From Vacuolonema iberomarrocanum LEGE 07170 (GTDB lineage Bacteria; Cyanobacteriota; Cyanobacteriia; Elainellales; Elainellaceae): 64,000 bases of DNA. Both the position numbers and the translations under genes were made by a program. Positions 19,241 to 30,721 of this stretch are shown here, one piece after another. The stretch spans positions 61,890 through 125,889 of the forward strand of contig JADEXA010000012.1 of the NCBI GenBank assembly GCA_015207365.1, written 5' to 3'. The notes beneath the pieces are model-generated. The model was not told the DNA's origin. It searched no databases and saw only the letters and a program-made list of their open reading frames with translations. Within the stretch, counting starts at the first letter, position 1; each line of letters starts with the position of its first letter.

Positions 19241-19307
19241 AAAAAATGATCAACCGTGGGTTCTTAGCAATCGATAGGCTCTGAGGGTCAAACACAGGCT
19301 TTAAAGG

Positions 19308-19346
19308 AAAAGAAGGACGGGTTAGCCCGCCCTTCTTTTTCAAGTT
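19308..19346 (-). terminator. Bidirectional terminator after psbO
   Basis: Stem AAGAAGGACGGG / CCCGCCCTTCTT around TTAG. T-rich tails occur on both strands (CTTTTTC on plus, CTTTTCC on minus). It lies about 160 bp past the psbO stop, so it most likely ends psbO transcripts and could also end a plus-strand small RNA. Confidence 0.75.
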
Positions 19347-19503
19347 CTATTAGCTAGCCAATCATTCCTCAGAAACCGATCATATGCCCTAACCTATCGA
19401 TATCCAGACAACGGATATTCAGACAAATGCTTGAGCTCTTTGAGGAAGTGGCTAGCCACTGGTTAGCGCCTGTCTATCCCAGTGCTGCATGAGGTTGATG
19501 CCC

Positions 19504-20322
19504 TTAGGCAGGTTCGACACGACCGTAGAAGACGCCACGGATTCGGATGTCGACCGCCTCCTTGCCACCCATGTCTGTGTCGGAGGGTTGGATGCTTTCG
19601 AACGTGCCAGCCAATTCGCCAGTCTCTTCATCGACCTGGGTTATCTGCATCGAGATATGCCCTTGGCCAACCTCAAACTGCTTGATGTTTTCACGCTGGA
19701 GCTCTTCGCTGTCTGCCTGAGCGGGCAGAGCCACCGCATTGTCATACCCAGCTGCTAGGCCACGGCCTTTCGGATCAAGGAAATTGGCGGTGCGGTAGGA
19801 CGGAACCCGGAAATCTCCCTCAAAGTCGGTGGAAGAGTCGATAACGTTAGACGCCACTTGTGTTGCCGCGACCAAGTTCTTAATCGTGAACAGGAACGGA
19901 ACCTCTTCCCCCCCAGGGAGCAGAACAGTCGTTGCCTGGAAATCGAAGCCATCTTCTTCAACAAACTTTAGGCCTTGAGCATCACTCGTCAATGTGCCCT
20001 GAACCTGATCGATCGTCGTAGTGTAACGGGTTAGGGGCTTACCTTCAATGAATTTTGCTACTTGGCGTTTGCCAGCCGGTTCAGGTTTAACCGCATAGCT
20101 AGTGGGTTCTAGGCACAAATCAACCAATTGATAAGAGCGATCGGATTCGATAGTGATAGAACCGCGACGGAATTCAGTAATTTCGGGGCAGGAGTTTGCA
20201 AGCCCAGTGCCACGAATCTCTTCGTAGCTCAGAGAACTAACGTCAGTGGGGGATTGACCACATGCGGTCAAAAATCCCATAAACAGCGCCAGGAATGCGA
20301 CTACGAGAGCGCGATACCTCAT
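19504..20322 (-). CDS. psbO: Photosystem II manganese-stabilising protein PsbO
   Basis: Protein of 272 residues. The signal peptide MRYRALVVAFLALFMGFLTAC ends in a Cys-containing site and is followed by the mature start SSLSYEEIRGTGLANSCPEI. Conserved PsbO sequences include LCLEPTSYAVK, the Cys pair of the extrinsic 33-kDa protein (near NSCPEI and VDLCLEP), GRGLAAGYDNAVALPA, and the C-terminal KEAVDIRIRGVFYGRVEPA. PsbO is the lumenal protein that stabilises the Mn4CaO5 oxygen-evolving cluster. It appears monocistronic, with a terminator near 19308-19346. This gene is firm evidence for an oxygenic phototroph. Confidence 0.97.
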   Translation of the reverse strand: MRYRALVVAFLALFMGFLTACGQSPTDVSSLSYEEIRGTGLANSCPEITEFRRGSITIESDRSYQLVDLCLEPTSYAVKPEPAGKRQVAKFIEGKPLTRYTTTIDQVQGTLTSDAQGLKFVEEDGFDFQATTVLLPGGEEVPFLFTIKNLVAATQVASNVIDSSTDFEGDFRVPSYRTANFLDPKGRGLAAGYDNAVALPAQADSEELQRENIKQFEVGQGHISMQITQVDEETGELAGTFESIQPSDTDMGGKEAVDIRIRGVFYGRVEPA

Positions 20323-21019
20323 GATGAACCTCGAATATCTGTTATTTCTTAAGCAAGTTGTTTTTCGGAGGGTGAGCCAGATTTTTTTGTCAATCAGCTA
20401 ATGTGCATTTTACAAGACCTTGTGCCCCTGTTTATGGCTTCTGTTATCAAGGGAAATGGAGCTTGTAGCGTCGTAGATCCGTTAAACGGACAAGACATTG
20501 GGCAAACCTGACGCGGTGAAAACCCTGCGAAACCCTATCAGAACTATAGATATCGTCGTTGCACATCTCAAAATTAGACCAGCACATCACGGGATCTCAA
20601 ACCAACTGGACTTACGCATTTTGTTGATTTTGTGGCTGCGACGCGGCCACAAAATCAACGATTCTATTCAGGCTTACGCAAAACTTGCGTAAGCCCTGAC
20701 CAATATGCTGATGAGCTAGATAGAACCGATATTTTTCTGAAATGTAGCGAAAGGGCAGACTGTACTACGGTACGTTGATAGTTCTTGGATGAAGAGGGGT
20801 TTTGAGACGAATCTTATGGGGCAAGTCGGACGAGAGAGATGCCTCTCAGATTAAGCCGTAGAAAGTTCTGTATCGTTTGATCGAGCGTTCGGGTACACGA
20901 TGGAGGATGTTGGTCAGGGAAAAGAGCCTGAGCCTTGTTTGATTGTTTGGACTATTGACATGGACTATATTGCTTGAACATCATTGCTTGGACGTTTTTG
21001 AGGAGATATTCAGGAGAGC
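20323..21019. other. Intergenic gap upstream of psbO
   Basis: Nearly 700 bp holding the psbO promoter region and family A repeat copy 1. No other gene is supported. Confidence 0.5.
20608..20695. repeat. Family A palindromic element, copy 1
   Basis: Begins GGACTTACGCATTTTGTTGAT. The core arms are GTTGATTTTGTGGC / GCCACAAAATCAAC. It ends with a second small hairpin, GGCTTACGCAA / TTGCGTAAGCC. Confidence 0.85.
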
Positions 21020-21331
21020 ATGGAAAAGCCGGTGGATGAGGCAAAAGAGCAGCAACTCCAAGCTGAGTGGGAGGCGATCGCTCAACAGATCCATGATGTT
21101 GCAGAGTCTCATCGGGGAGATGGAGCTGCCCTATTGGGGTTGTTACGGGTGCTAGAGTCGTTGCACCGTGAGATTTGCAATGGCGTTTTCCAAGAAACCC
21201 TACCGAAGACTCGCCATGAACTCTACAGCTTGCTCAAAGATATTGAGGCCGAAGGCGGGTGGCCCTACATTGGGCGAATGCGGTTGCGGCATTTCCTGTC
21301 CTATCTGGAAGAAGTCGAAGATGGCTCTTGA
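21020..21331 (+). CDS. Small conserved helical protein of unknown function
   Basis: Acidic, almost entirely helical protein of 103 residues (for example EEAKEQQLQAEWEAIAQQIHD and RHELYSLLKDIEAEGGWPYI). It has no signal peptide or membrane segment. An AGGAGA-type ribosome site lies just before the ATG. The sequence resembles uncharacterised small proteins conserved in cyanobacteria, but I cannot name a domain. It lies in the same direction as clpP, 183 bp upstream, and could share its transcript. No function is proposed. Confidence 0.7.
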   Translation: MEKPVDEAKEQQLQAEWEAIAQQIHDVAESHRGDGAALLGLLRVLESLHREICNGVFQETLPKTRHELYSLLKDIEAEGGWPYIGRMRLRHFLSYLEEVEDGS

Positions 21332-21514
21332 GGTCGTATTTCAACGGTTTCGAACGAATGTTTAGGTAAAAATGCACAGAGTTTCCTAACAATGGCTTCG
21401 CCCTTTTAGAAAATTGAGTTGCAAGGGCGGATTTGCGCACCCGCCCTATCGTCACAATTGAGGACAAGTCAGTAGAATAAATACTATCCATTACTGAATG
21501 TGACGCACACTAGC

Positions 21515-22123
21515 ATGATTCCTACGGTTATTGAGCAATCGGGTCGTGGCGAACGCGCCTTCGACATTTACTCTCGTCTATTGCGAGAGCGCATTATTTT
21601 TTTGGGACAACCTGTGGATAGTGACGTCGCGAATTTGATTGTGGCGCAATTGCTCTTCTTGGAAGCCGACGATCCCGAGAAAGATATCTACCTCTATATC
21701 AACTCACCGGGCGGATCCGTGACGGCTGGCATGGGAATTTTCGACACCATGAACCATGTTCGACCGGATGTTTGCACAATTTGTGTGGGTCTGGCGGCAA
21801 GTATGGGAGCATTTTTGCTAGCTGCAGGGACTCAAGGAAAGCGCAGCAGCCTTCCCCACTCTCGCATCATGATTCACCAACCTCTGGGTGGAGCACAAGG
21901 ACAAGCGACAGATATCGAAATTCAAGCCCGTGAGATCCTGCATCATAAGGAAAATCTAAATCGTTGGCTAGCGAAGAATACGGGGCAACCGCTGGAGAAA
22001 ATTGAGCGCGACACAGAGCGTGACTTCTTTATGGCTGCTCAGGAAGCGCTGGATTATGGCTTGATTGACCAGGTGATTGACAAGCAAGCGGTGGGTAGCC
22101 GTCCCCCTGTAGCCACCGTTTAG
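21515..22123 (+). CDS. clpP: ATP-dependent Clp protease proteolytic subunit
   Basis: Serine peptidase of 202 residues. It has the oxyanion region [15 protein letters not shown], the nucleophile in [14 protein letters not shown], the His in [13 protein letters not shown], and the acidic residue of the triad region near the helix IEIQAREIL. It forms the chamber of the Clp protease with ClpC or ClpX. Cyanobacteria carry several clpP paralogues and a clpR; this copy keeps the catalytic Ser and His, so it is a true ClpP. ATG at 21515 is preferred; GTG at 21500 is possible. No clpX or clpR lies next to it. Confidence 0.95.
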   Translation: MIPTVIEQSGRGERAFDIYSRLLRERIIFLGQPVDSDVANLIVAQLLFLEADDPEKDIYLYINSPGGSVTAGMGIFDTMNHVRPDVCTICVGLAASMGAFLLAAGTQGKRSSLPHSRIMIHQPLGGAQGQATDIEIQAREILHHKENLNRWLAKNTGQPLEKIERDTERDFFMAAQEALDYGLIDQVIDKQAVGSRPPVATV

Positions 22124-22840
22124 GGGAACCATACCGTGTGGAGCCACAGCTTCCATAGATGGCTTTTGACAATTCAGGTTTTCTTTACTGGTGAGCGACT
22201 TTGGCTGATTCTGCAGCTGAAGTCGTTCCTTTACCCATTGCTGGGTTGCTCGGGCATGGGACGAACGAGATTGGGGCGTTTGGGAATTGACAATGAAGAA
22301 AGAATGTCGGGCTTGAGCACCGAGACGCTTGGTGGGGGAATGGGGCCGTCAGATGGTGGGAGGAAAGATGGGTGGGGCACGGGGCGATCGCTCGCCAGCG
22401 CGGAAGGTGCTAGCAACGTCGGACGTGGCACCTGATTTTCGGTCGTTGGGAAGACCGACGTATCCAGCAGTGTTGTGTGGAGTGGCGGTTGGATAGCGGC
22501 CAGCGCGTCGTCTTGCAGCACCGAGGAGCGCGGTGGCGGCAGACATTCGTCGATGGGGTCAGCCCCTTGAGGAGGGCGTGGCAAGAAATCGGAGGACATA
22601 ACCTTAGACTCCAGTAATCCGTAGAACGAGTGAGGGACTACCCAAAACCTCAATAGGAAACTTGAAAACCGCATCCTCGACGGGATTTTCGGATAGATTG
22701 CAACAGCAGTAAGGAACAGGCTTGACGCGAAAGCCCCAACATTGTGGCGAACAGAGCTTTTGTGGCTACGGCTGCAACGCTACCGCTGGCTTCACTGTAC
22801 TCGGCTTTGCCGATGGTTCTAACGGTTTGTAAAAAAACCT
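22124..22840. other. Intergenic gap between clpP and the M48-like gene
   Basis: The genes are convergent. The gap contains one possible Pro-rich ORF on the minus strand (22231-22599), annotated separately, and otherwise no recognisable feature. Confidence 0.4.
22231..22599 (-). CDS. Possible small proline-rich protein
   Basis: A frame of 122 codons from ATG 22599, preceded by GGAG-x3-AAGG-like bases. The product is rich in Pro, Ser and Leu (FLPRPPQGADPIDECLPPP, SFLPPSDGPIPPPSVSVL) with no recognisable domain, signal peptide or membrane segment. It lies downstream of the M48-like gene in the same direction, about 240 bp away. Composition could reflect a disordered protein or a chance frame in GC-rich DNA, so I give it low confidence. 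A homologue conserved in related genomes would settle it. Confidence 0.35.
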   Translation of the reverse strand: MSSDFLPRPPQGADPIDECLPPPRSSVLQDDALAAIQPPLHTTLLDTSVFPTTENQVPRPTLLAPSALASDRPVPHPSFLPPSDGPIPPPSVSVLKPDILSSLSIPKRPNLVRPMPEQPSNG

Positions 22841-25450
22841 TTAAATATCCCCTGTGAGAATTTTGTAACAGCCCCATAAAACGGCCAGAATGCCAATCGC
22901 CGCAGCCCAGAGGGGATGTCCACTGCGCATGGTTCTGCCATTTTGGGTATGGAGGCTGTTAAGGTCAAGCCAAGGGGTAACGCCACGCCGAAACCAACCG
23001 GATACCAAAACAGTTTCGTGCAAGAACCGTTGCAACTGCTGCCAGCCTGCAATTGGGTTATCGCTGAGACTGAGAAAGGGCAGGAAATGCAGCCGGAGTA
23101 ACCCTTCGTCGGTCTTGAGGAAAAGGTCTTGGGCGATCGCATTTGCTAGCCCTCGCCGTCCGATGAGCGTTCCCTGAAATCGTAGGGTTTGCTGCTGGAC
23201 AGGCATGGCATTGGGTGGGCGCAAGAGTTCCGGCAACTCTCCTGCTGGCAAGGTATTGATGCGCTTGATTTCAGGAAAGAAGACGTTAAGCCGCAACAAG
23301 GTACCGATGCCCAATCCAATCGCCATGCATGCCAGGTGAATGAAATCGTTGCGGAGCCAATCGAGAGAAATGGAGCGGAGCTGTTCGGCATAGATACCCA
23401 ACCACCACAACCCTTGCCCAACCAGCAATCCAACGATGAGTCCAACGAGCGGCGAAGCTTGGATGAGGAGGGGTAAGTAGCGCCGCCAGGAATTGCTGGA
23501 GCGCGTCGGGATAGTGGAAAATTCCAATTCTTGAGGTAGCCGCCATTTCTGAGCAATCAGGGCAAGTCGATGTAGGCGATCGCCCAGGGGTGGCTGTGCA
23601 TCCAATACGGCCAACCAGCGACTGTGGGGATTGCTACGATCCCACTCCAATAGTTCTGGGCCGGGATGAGAGGGATACAAACTTCCTATGATTAAGGACT
23701 CTTGCCGACCAACGGGGGTGAGGAGCTCCAAGCGTTCGAGAAGATAAGGGGTTTCCTGCTGAGCAATGACCGTCTGTGCATGACCCATCGCTATCTTCAA
23801 TAAGGCCCGTGTGAGCCCATTTGGGTTGCCAGTCAGCTCGCAGGCCGCGCGATCGCTGTAGTAGAGCCGCATCCGCGACAGCCACAGGGTTGCCAGTCGC
23901 CCCGTCCAAAACAAGCCATAGCCCAGCACAGAAGCGATCACAGCCGGGATACGGAAGATGGGACTATTGCGGCGATCGCCCCACTTCGCTGCCCTGACAT
24001 ACAGCTCATAGGGCAGTTGGAGCAAGGCCGTAATGCCTGACAATATAGCGCCATCCCAAAACCGAAAGTGGGTCAATTCGGCAGCGACGAGGGTGGCAAT
24101 TTCATCATCACTGAGTTGGTCGAACAAGCCCTGGCTCAGCACAATGCGACGGGTATTTAGTCCATGGCCGTAGGAGAAAATGAGAGGCGTCGCTTCGGGC
24201 AAACATTGAACCTTAAACGTTCCCCCATATTTCCGAATGAATCGCCGCAATAGTTGTACCGTTTCGGGCGATCGCGTTTCCAACGCATTGGCATCGAGTG
24301 GTTGCACCTGAGCACCTCGATGCATTTGCCAGCGCCAGAACCAGGGCGCAATGACCAATCCCAGCACGACCAAACCTGCAACCCACCAAAAGAGCTGAAT
24401 ATAAACGGCCAAAAAACTCAGATTTAGAAATGGCAGCGTGATGCGGGTGACGATCGCGTTATAGACACTGAGGCTGGTTTGGGTGATTGCCCAAACCATG
24501 CCAATAAGCAAAAACACCGTCACGCCTTCCAGCACCAACAATTTGGCTCGATCTGTTGCTCCTAGCGATCGGCCTCTGTCGATACGTCCGGCTTGCTTCC
24601 AGAGCACGGGGGGTTCGGCGGCGGCGGCTTCCTCTGCTGAGGAAGCCTCTGCTTCTTCTGCTGAGGCTTCCTCTACTGAGGCTTCTTCTGCTTCTAATGC
24701 GCCATCTTCTACGTCTTCATCGGTTGAAGTGGTGGCCTCGTGGGTTGAAGTGGTGGCTTCTTGAGCGATCGTTGCCTCTTCCAGCGGGGGTTGGACAGGA
24801 GTTGGCGACGTTACAAGAGCGGGTTCGACTGCCTCGGCCAGTCCAGATTTGGATTGAGGCGGTTCCGCTGGCGAGGCGACGAGCGGCTGCTCGTCAGACA
24901 GCGTGGAGGCAGGAGTTTCAGATACCGATTCTGTTATTTCAGGCGATACAGACTCGGCCTGAGGGGATTCGGCTGGCACAGCAACAAGTGACGATTCGTC
25001 AGGCGGTGTGGAAATGGGAGTGGAGCTGGGAGGTTTGCGATAGGTCAGACTGGCGGCCAAATCATCAAAATCAGTCGTTGGCTTCTGTGTGGCATTCGGA
25101 GTCGCTGCTTGATGTTGAATAGGCGTTGCACTGGAGCTAGGCGATTTGCCAGACCCTTGCAGCCGCTGCTGGATGCCCTCAGCCCACTGGCGGACGGCTG
25201 CTGCAGGGGATTGGGCAAGAATCTGGCAGAGCGCGATCGCCTCATCCCTTTGCCCCTGGGCGATATAGATATGCACAAGCCCTATTTGTGACCGCGTCTG
25301 AATGCGGCGATCGCGATCGTGAGAGAGAGGCTTCAGATGGGCGATCGCCTCGGTGTAATGCTTACGTTGCAGTGCGGCCAACCCTTGTTCGAGCGACGGA
25401 GTTTCCGTCACTTCAGAGTTTGGATTCGACTCGTCGCGAAACTCTACCAT
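22841..25450 (-). CDS. TPR and membrane-anchored M48-like protein with degenerate zinc site
   Basis: Protein of 869 residues. Residues about 18-100 look like TPR helices (EQGLAALQRKHYTEAIAHLK, GQRDEAIALCQILAQ). Residues about 115-290 are a disordered Ser/Glu/Ala/Pro linker with EEASVEEASAEEAE runs. Membrane segments follow at about 305-330 and 340-365, then an M48/HtpX-like domain. At the expected HExxH the protein has VAAELTHFRFWD, with the first His replaced by Ala. At the usual EyxAD third-ligand site it has RMRLYYSDRAACELTG, with Glu replaced. Zinc peptidase activity is therefore doubtful. The C-terminus (about 720-869) has further membrane helices. Confidence 0.75.
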   Translation of the reverse strand: MVEFRDESNPNSEVTETPSLEQGLAALQRKHYTEAIAHLKPLSHDRDRRIQTRSQIGLVHIYIAQGQRDEAIALCQILAQSPAAAVRQWAEGIQQRLQGSGKSPSSSATPIQHQAATPNATQKPTTDFDDLAASLTYRKPPSSTPISTPPDESSLVAVPAESPQAESVSPEITESVSETPASTLSDEQPLVASPAEPPQSKSGLAEAVEPALVTSPTPVQPPLEEATIAQEATTSTHEATTSTDEDVEDGALEAEEASVEEASAEEAEASSAEEAAAAEPPVLWKQAGRIDRGRSLGATDRAKLLVLEGVTVFLLIGMVWAITQTSLSVYNAIVTRITLPFLNLSFLAVYIQLFWWVAGLVVLGLVIAPWFWRWQMHRGAQVQPLDANALETRSPETVQLLRRFIRKYGGTFKVQCLPEATPLIFSYGHGLNTRRIVLSQGLFDQLSDDEIATLVAAELTHFRFWDGAILSGITALLQLPYELYVRAAKWGDRRNSPIFRIPAVIASVLGYGLFWTGRLATLWLSRMRLYYSDRAACELTGNPNGLTRALLKIAMGHAQTVIAQQETPYLLERLELLTPVGRQESLIIGSLYPSHPGPELLEWDRSNPHSRWLAVLDAQPPLGDRLHRLALIAQKWRLPQELEFSTIPTRSSNSWRRYLPLLIQASPLVGLIVGLLVGQGLWWLGIYAEQLRSISLDWLRNDFIHLACMAIGLGIGTLLRLNVFFPEIKRINTLPAGELPELLRPPNAMPVQQQTLRFQGTLIGRRGLANAIAQDLFLKTDEGLLRLHFLPFLSLSDNPIAGWQQLQRFLHETVLVSGWFRRGVTPWLDLNSLHTQNGRTMRSGHPLWAAAIGILAVLWGCYKILTGDI

Positions 25451-26171
25451 GCTCGCATCCTATTGCTTGCGCTAGTGTCGTTTGCCCAGTCAGTATAGCT
25501 TTGTCTTTCTTGGAGCGTAAGAAAACATCACAAAGCTAGAGACTGTATCGCGCGCCTACTATTTGATTGCCACAATTTACAACCTAGGGCAACCTGATCC
25601 ACCTAATTTTATATCTATCCAATCTTATGGTGATTTTCGCAAGAATCCACCAAATATTTGAACATATCGAATTAATCCATACCTTATGCATTTTGTTGAT
25701 TTTTGGTGGCGACGTCGCCAAAAATCAACAAAATCACTCAGACTTATGCAAGTTTTGCGCCGGTTCTGTAAGTACGTGTTTTGAGAACGAGAGAAACTTT
25801 TTGGATAAGAGATTTGGTGTACGTGCCAACTTCTATGAAGCGTAACCTTTAGCGAAAGCTGATACATCCTCGAAGGTACAGCTTCAATTTCTAGCAGCCA
25901 TTCGAAAGAAGATGAGAAAACTTACATGATCTCTACAGGCGGAGATGATCTCTCGCAAGACGAATTTATTGCGATCGCCCGCTCCATGGGGAATCAGCCA
26001 GCAATCAGTCGCTAAACCATAGAAACTTTCTCCATCTGCTAAAGCTGGGCACTGACCTTTTCAATTTCAAGATATCCGGCGGCTCCAAAAGTGGAAGCAG
26101 CAGATTGGGTAAAGAGCGGTGCTGAGATAGGTGTAGGGAAAACGAGGCAGCGCTCATCTATACGCAGCACC
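25451..26171. other. Intergenic gap between the methyltransferase and M48-like genes
   Basis: About 720 bp, AT-rich. It contains family A repeat copy 2 near its centre and otherwise no supported gene. Confidence 0.5.
25682..25768. repeat. Family A palindromic element, copy 2
   Basis: The arms TTGTTGATTTTT / AAAAATCAACAA enclose GGCGAC / GTCGCC with a short bulge. The right end GCAAGTTTTGCG is present but more diverged than in other copies. Confidence 0.75.
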
Positions 26172-26921
26172 CTAAACTCCATGCAGCATTTTGCGATAGC
26201 ACCGCGTGGTAATCAGGTAGGGATGGAAGACTTCCAGGAAATTGTGCTGCAAGGTGCGGAAAAAAGTGGCAACAATTTCTGGGTCATCCATATGGGTCGG
26301 CAGCTCGTTGTTGAAACCTTTGAAGAAATACCAATTGAGGATGAGAACGCCATCTGCCACCAACTGCTTGTGGAAATTGAGAATCTGATGGCTGGGATCA
26401 GGAAGATGCTCGATGACATCAAAGCAGAGGAGGGTGTCAAAGGTTTCATCCGGTTCAATTTCACCCCGACATTCGACCTTATGCTCCAAGCCCAATTGTT
26501 GGAGGCGGTGTTGCACAAAGGCACGGTTGACGGGGTTGATATCGAGATAGACGACTGTTTCGACCTGGGGGCAAAGGGCGGCGGCGATCGCATGGGTGCC
26601 AATACCACCCCCAAAATCTAGAACCCGCCCCTTGGCATGGTCGGCAATCAAGCACAGCGTTGTGCCGATGTAATCCTGACTGCCCAGGTGCCATGCTGCC
26701 AACTCAAATAGGTAGGCCGACCCAACATGATCTCGGTAAAAATCAGCGACCAAATCCCAATCAAAATGATGATAGACATCAGCCACTGCATAGCGACGGT
26801 CTTCTAACTGGGCTGCGAGGGTTGCCATATCCAAGTCTAAAAACTCGGCGAGGTGCGATTCCAGATTGAATGCGTGATCCCAAAAGGAACGGAGAAAGTC
26901 TGGGCGCTGCGAAAACTGCAT
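26172..26921 (-). CDS. Class I SAM-dependent methyltransferase
   Basis: Protein of 249 residues. The N-terminal ~90 residues are helical (HHFDWDLVADFYRDHVGSAYLFELAAWH). The Rossmann core follows: motif I VLDFGGGIGTHAIAAAL, acidic motif II VVYLDINPVN, post-motif TLLCFDVIEHLPDPSHQI, and a C-terminal substrate region. FDVIEHLPDP is typical of Methyltransf_11/12/23-type enzymes acting on small molecules or lipids. It stands alone between two large gaps, so context gives no substrate. The product is probably a soluble methyltransferase with an unknown acceptor. Confidence 0.85.
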   Translation of the reverse strand: MQFSQRPDFLRSFWDHAFNLESHLAEFLDLDMATLAAQLEDRRYAVADVYHHFDWDLVADFYRDHVGSAYLFELAAWHLGSQDYIGTTLCLIADHAKGRVLDFGGGIGTHAIAAALCPQVETVVYLDINPVNRAFVQHRLQQLGLEHKVECRGEIEPDETFDTLLCFDVIEHLPDPSHQILNFHKQLVADGVLILNWYFFKGFNNELPTHMDDPEIVATFFRTLQHNFLEVFHPYLITTRCYRKMLHGV

Positions 26922-27168
26922 TAGACAAATGAAGCGGCGATCGCTTGGGAAATGTACCCAAGAATCTTACTGCAAAATGCGTGTCAGTTTTTCTCGCCAA
27001 AGAATAATAAAAGATTAGCTCGTTGCGATTGTCGCTCCCTCTCTGGTGACATCCGAGGCTGGGGTAGAGATAAAGCGCAACATTAAAGAAAGATGGCAAC
27101 CATAAAACCTGGCGTTCGGGAACCCGTACAGCAAAAAAAGTTGCTGTGTGTTCCCTCACTCCGGTAAA
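26922..27168. other. Intergenic region upstream of groES
   Basis: Divergent upstream region of the methyltransferase gene and the groESL operon. A -35/-10-like pair, TTGCTG (27141) and TAAATT (27165) with 18-bp spacing, runs into the CIRCE element. Confidence 0.5.
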
Positions 27169-27195
27169 TTAGCACTCAGGTGGTGAGAGTGCTAA
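27169..27195 (+). promoter_or_regulatory. CIRCE operator (HrcA site) of groESL
   Basis: A perfect inverted repeat TTAGCACTC - 9 bp - GAGTGCTAA, exactly the CIRCE consensus bound by the heat-shock repressor HrcA. It overlaps the end of a plausible -10 box (TAAATT at 27165-27170), so bound repressor would block transcription start. A 212-bp leader then runs to groES. Heat-inducible repression of groESL by HrcA is well known in cyanobacteria; hrcA itself is not in this window. Confidence 0.97.
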
Positions 27196-27407
27196 TTTTT
27201 CACAGCTCATTCATCTGAGAGGAAGTTGTCGTTGGTCTAGCTACGTCCGAAACGAGCAATTTCCAATAATGGAACGACAACTGCCCTGCTTCCAAAGCGT
27301 TGCGCAATCGCAAATGTGTTGGAGCAGGTTAGTGGTGAGAACCATTCTCTCACCCAAGCACACTATCTATTTGTACTGTCACTTAATACTTCGTTTGGAG
27401 AGGTTCT

Positions 27408-27719
27408 ATGGCTGCTGTATCTCTGAGCGTTTCTACGGTAAAACCGTTGGGCGATCGAGTGTTCGTGAAAATCAGCGCGTCTGAGGAGACAACATCTGGC
27501 GGTATCATCCTACCCGATACGGCAAAGGAGAAGCCCCAGGTTGGCGAGATTGTTCAGGTCGGCCCTGGCAAGCGCAACGATGATGGTTCTCGTCAGGCAA
27601 TGGAAGTTCAAATTGGCGACAAGGTGCTCTACTCCAAGTACGCCGGAACTGACATCAAGCTCGGTGGCGATGAGTATGTATTGCTAACGGAAAAAGACAT
27701 CTTAGCTGTTGTTTCGTAG
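27408..27719 (+). CDS. groES: Co-chaperonin GroES
   Basis: Heptameric co-chaperonin of 103 residues. Conserved features are [12 protein letters not shown], the mobile loop [19 protein letters not shown], and [33 protein letters not shown]. The Shine-Dalgarno TGGAGAGG lies just before the ATG. It is the first gene of the groES-groEL operon, controlled by the CIRCE element upstream. Length is normal for the cyanobacterial family. Confidence 0.98.
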   Translation: MAAVSLSVSTVKPLGDRVFVKISASEETTSGGIILPDTAKEKPQVGEIVQVGPGKRNDDGSRQAMEVQIGDKVLYSKYAGTDIKLGGDEYVLLTEKDILAVVS

Positions 27720-27925
27720 CATTCTGAGCTGAGTTTGCAGCATCAACCCTGGGTCAGATCAAGGCGAACATCTTCGCTCGAATCATTCCAGCGTTTTATA
27801 GGTTGATGCTGGCCTCTACCCGATGTTTCCGTTTTGGTGGTTGTGAAAGTGAATGATTTTGACTGCGTCATTTTCTCAACCCAGGTTTGTTCAGTACCAC
27901 TCTTTACATCTAAGAATTGCATTGA

Positions 27926-29569
<1,644 letters not shown>

Positions 29570-29679
29570 AGTCGAAAACTACCAGCAGCGGTCATTCCGA
29601 GCTTTAGTCTCTCAATGAGGCTGACTAACGATAACTGAACGGATCGCTGCGCAAGTAACCGCAATCTTGAATCACTGAA

Positions 29680-29714
29680 CATCCCCTTACGTTCATTCGT
29701 GGGGGGATTTTTTA
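29680..29714 (+). terminator. Terminator of the groESL operon
   Basis: ATCCCC and GGGGAT form a stem around a loop of about 16 bases, with weak extra pairing inside, and are followed by TTTTT. It lies 110 bp after the groEL stop. Confidence 0.75.
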
Positions 29715-29792
29715 TTGACAGGACGTCCGCAAAAATCGCGTAAGACCGATTAGACTCAAAGGAATCTTGTGGTTTGTGCGGAAGGCAGTGGG

Positions 29793-30671
29793 ATGAATTT
29801 TTGGCTTGGGTGTGCGCTGTGGGGATACAAAGACTGGATCGGCGAGTTTTTTCCGCCCAAAACCCGTGCTGCCGACTTCTTGAAACTCTACAGCCGCCGC
29901 CTCACAACGGTGGAGGGCAATACCACGTTCTACTCGGTGCCGGACAAGACAACGGTGCAGCGCTGGGCAACGGAAACACCCGATGGGTTTAAGTTTTGCC
30001 CTAAGTTGCCCCGTACAGTGACCCACCAAGGTCTTCTAGCTTCCCAGGCGGAGGGGGCGATCGCCTTCATCCACCACATGCAGCGTCTCAATGTCAACGC
30101 CGCCACCCCTACGGAGCAACGCTTGGGACCGCTCTTCGCCCAACTCCCCCCAAACTACGCCCCTCAGCAGTTCGATGATCTCGCCCGGTTTCTCGAAGCC
30201 TTGCCCAGAGAAGCGGTGGAGGTGGCGATCGAGGTGCGCCATCGGCAATGGTTTGATGATCCCCACGCCCACCGCCTCAATACCCTATTGACCGATTTGG
30301 GCGTCGGGCGGGTCATTCTTGACACCCGCCCCATCTACGACTGTCCCGATGATCCCCAGGTGCTCTCGGAGCGCAAGAAACCGCGTGTTCCCCTGTGTAC
30401 CGATACCCCGACAGATTTTTGCTTGGTGCGCTACATTAGCCATCCCGACTTAGCGTTTAATGCCCCGTACTGGGATGCCTGGGTACAGCGGGTGGATGCC
30501 TGGTTGCGCTCGGGGAAGCGTGTCTATTTTTTCCTACATTGTCCTCAGGAAGAGCATTCCGTTACCTTTGCCCGCCATGTGCAAGGGCTACTGGAAGCCG
30601 CCGAGGTTCCCGTACCGCCCTTGCCCTGGAATATGCTGGCCGAACCTCCCGCCCAACTCAGCTTGTTTTGA
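29793..30671 (+). CDS. DUF72 (YecE-like) family protein
   Basis: Protein of 292 residues with the TIM-barrel-like DUF72 pattern. WLGCALWGYKDWIGEFFP opens the first strand and helix, VEGNTTFYSVPDKTTVQRW follows, then FKFCPKLPRTVTH, VAIEVRHRQWFDD and VYFFLHCPQEEHS. These Glu, Asn and Trp positions are conserved in the family. Its biochemical role is unknown; a sugar- or nucleic-acid-related activity has been suggested for relatives. The ATG at 29793 is preferred over an upstream GTG because it starts directly at the conserved domain. It follows the groEL terminator and has its own promoter. Confidence 0.85.
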   Translation: MNFWLGCALWGYKDWIGEFFPPKTRAADFLKLYSRRLTTVEGNTTFYSVPDKTTVQRWATETPDGFKFCPKLPRTVTHQGLLASQAEGAIAFIHHMQRLNVNAATPTEQRLGPLFAQLPPNYAPQQFDDLARFLEALPREAVEVAIEVRHRQWFDDPHAHRLNTLLTDLGVGRVILDTRPIYDCPDDPQVLSERKKPRVPLCTDTPTDFCLVRYISHPDLAFNAPYWDAWVQRVDAWLRSGKRVYFFLHCPQEEHSVTFARHVQGLLEAAEVPVPPLPWNMLAEPPAQLSLF

Positions 30672-30721
30672 GCGACTGGGGCGATCGCCCCTTGTCTCGA
30701 AACCCAGTGATGCAGGATTCA

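Noticed and set aside
25925..26014. 29-codon frame starting MISTGGDDLSQDEF
   Set aside because: Too short, no ribosome site or known match; could be chance.
26091..26621. 176-codon plus-strand frame over the methyltransferase
   Set aside because: Antisense of motif-bearing coding sequence, no family pattern.
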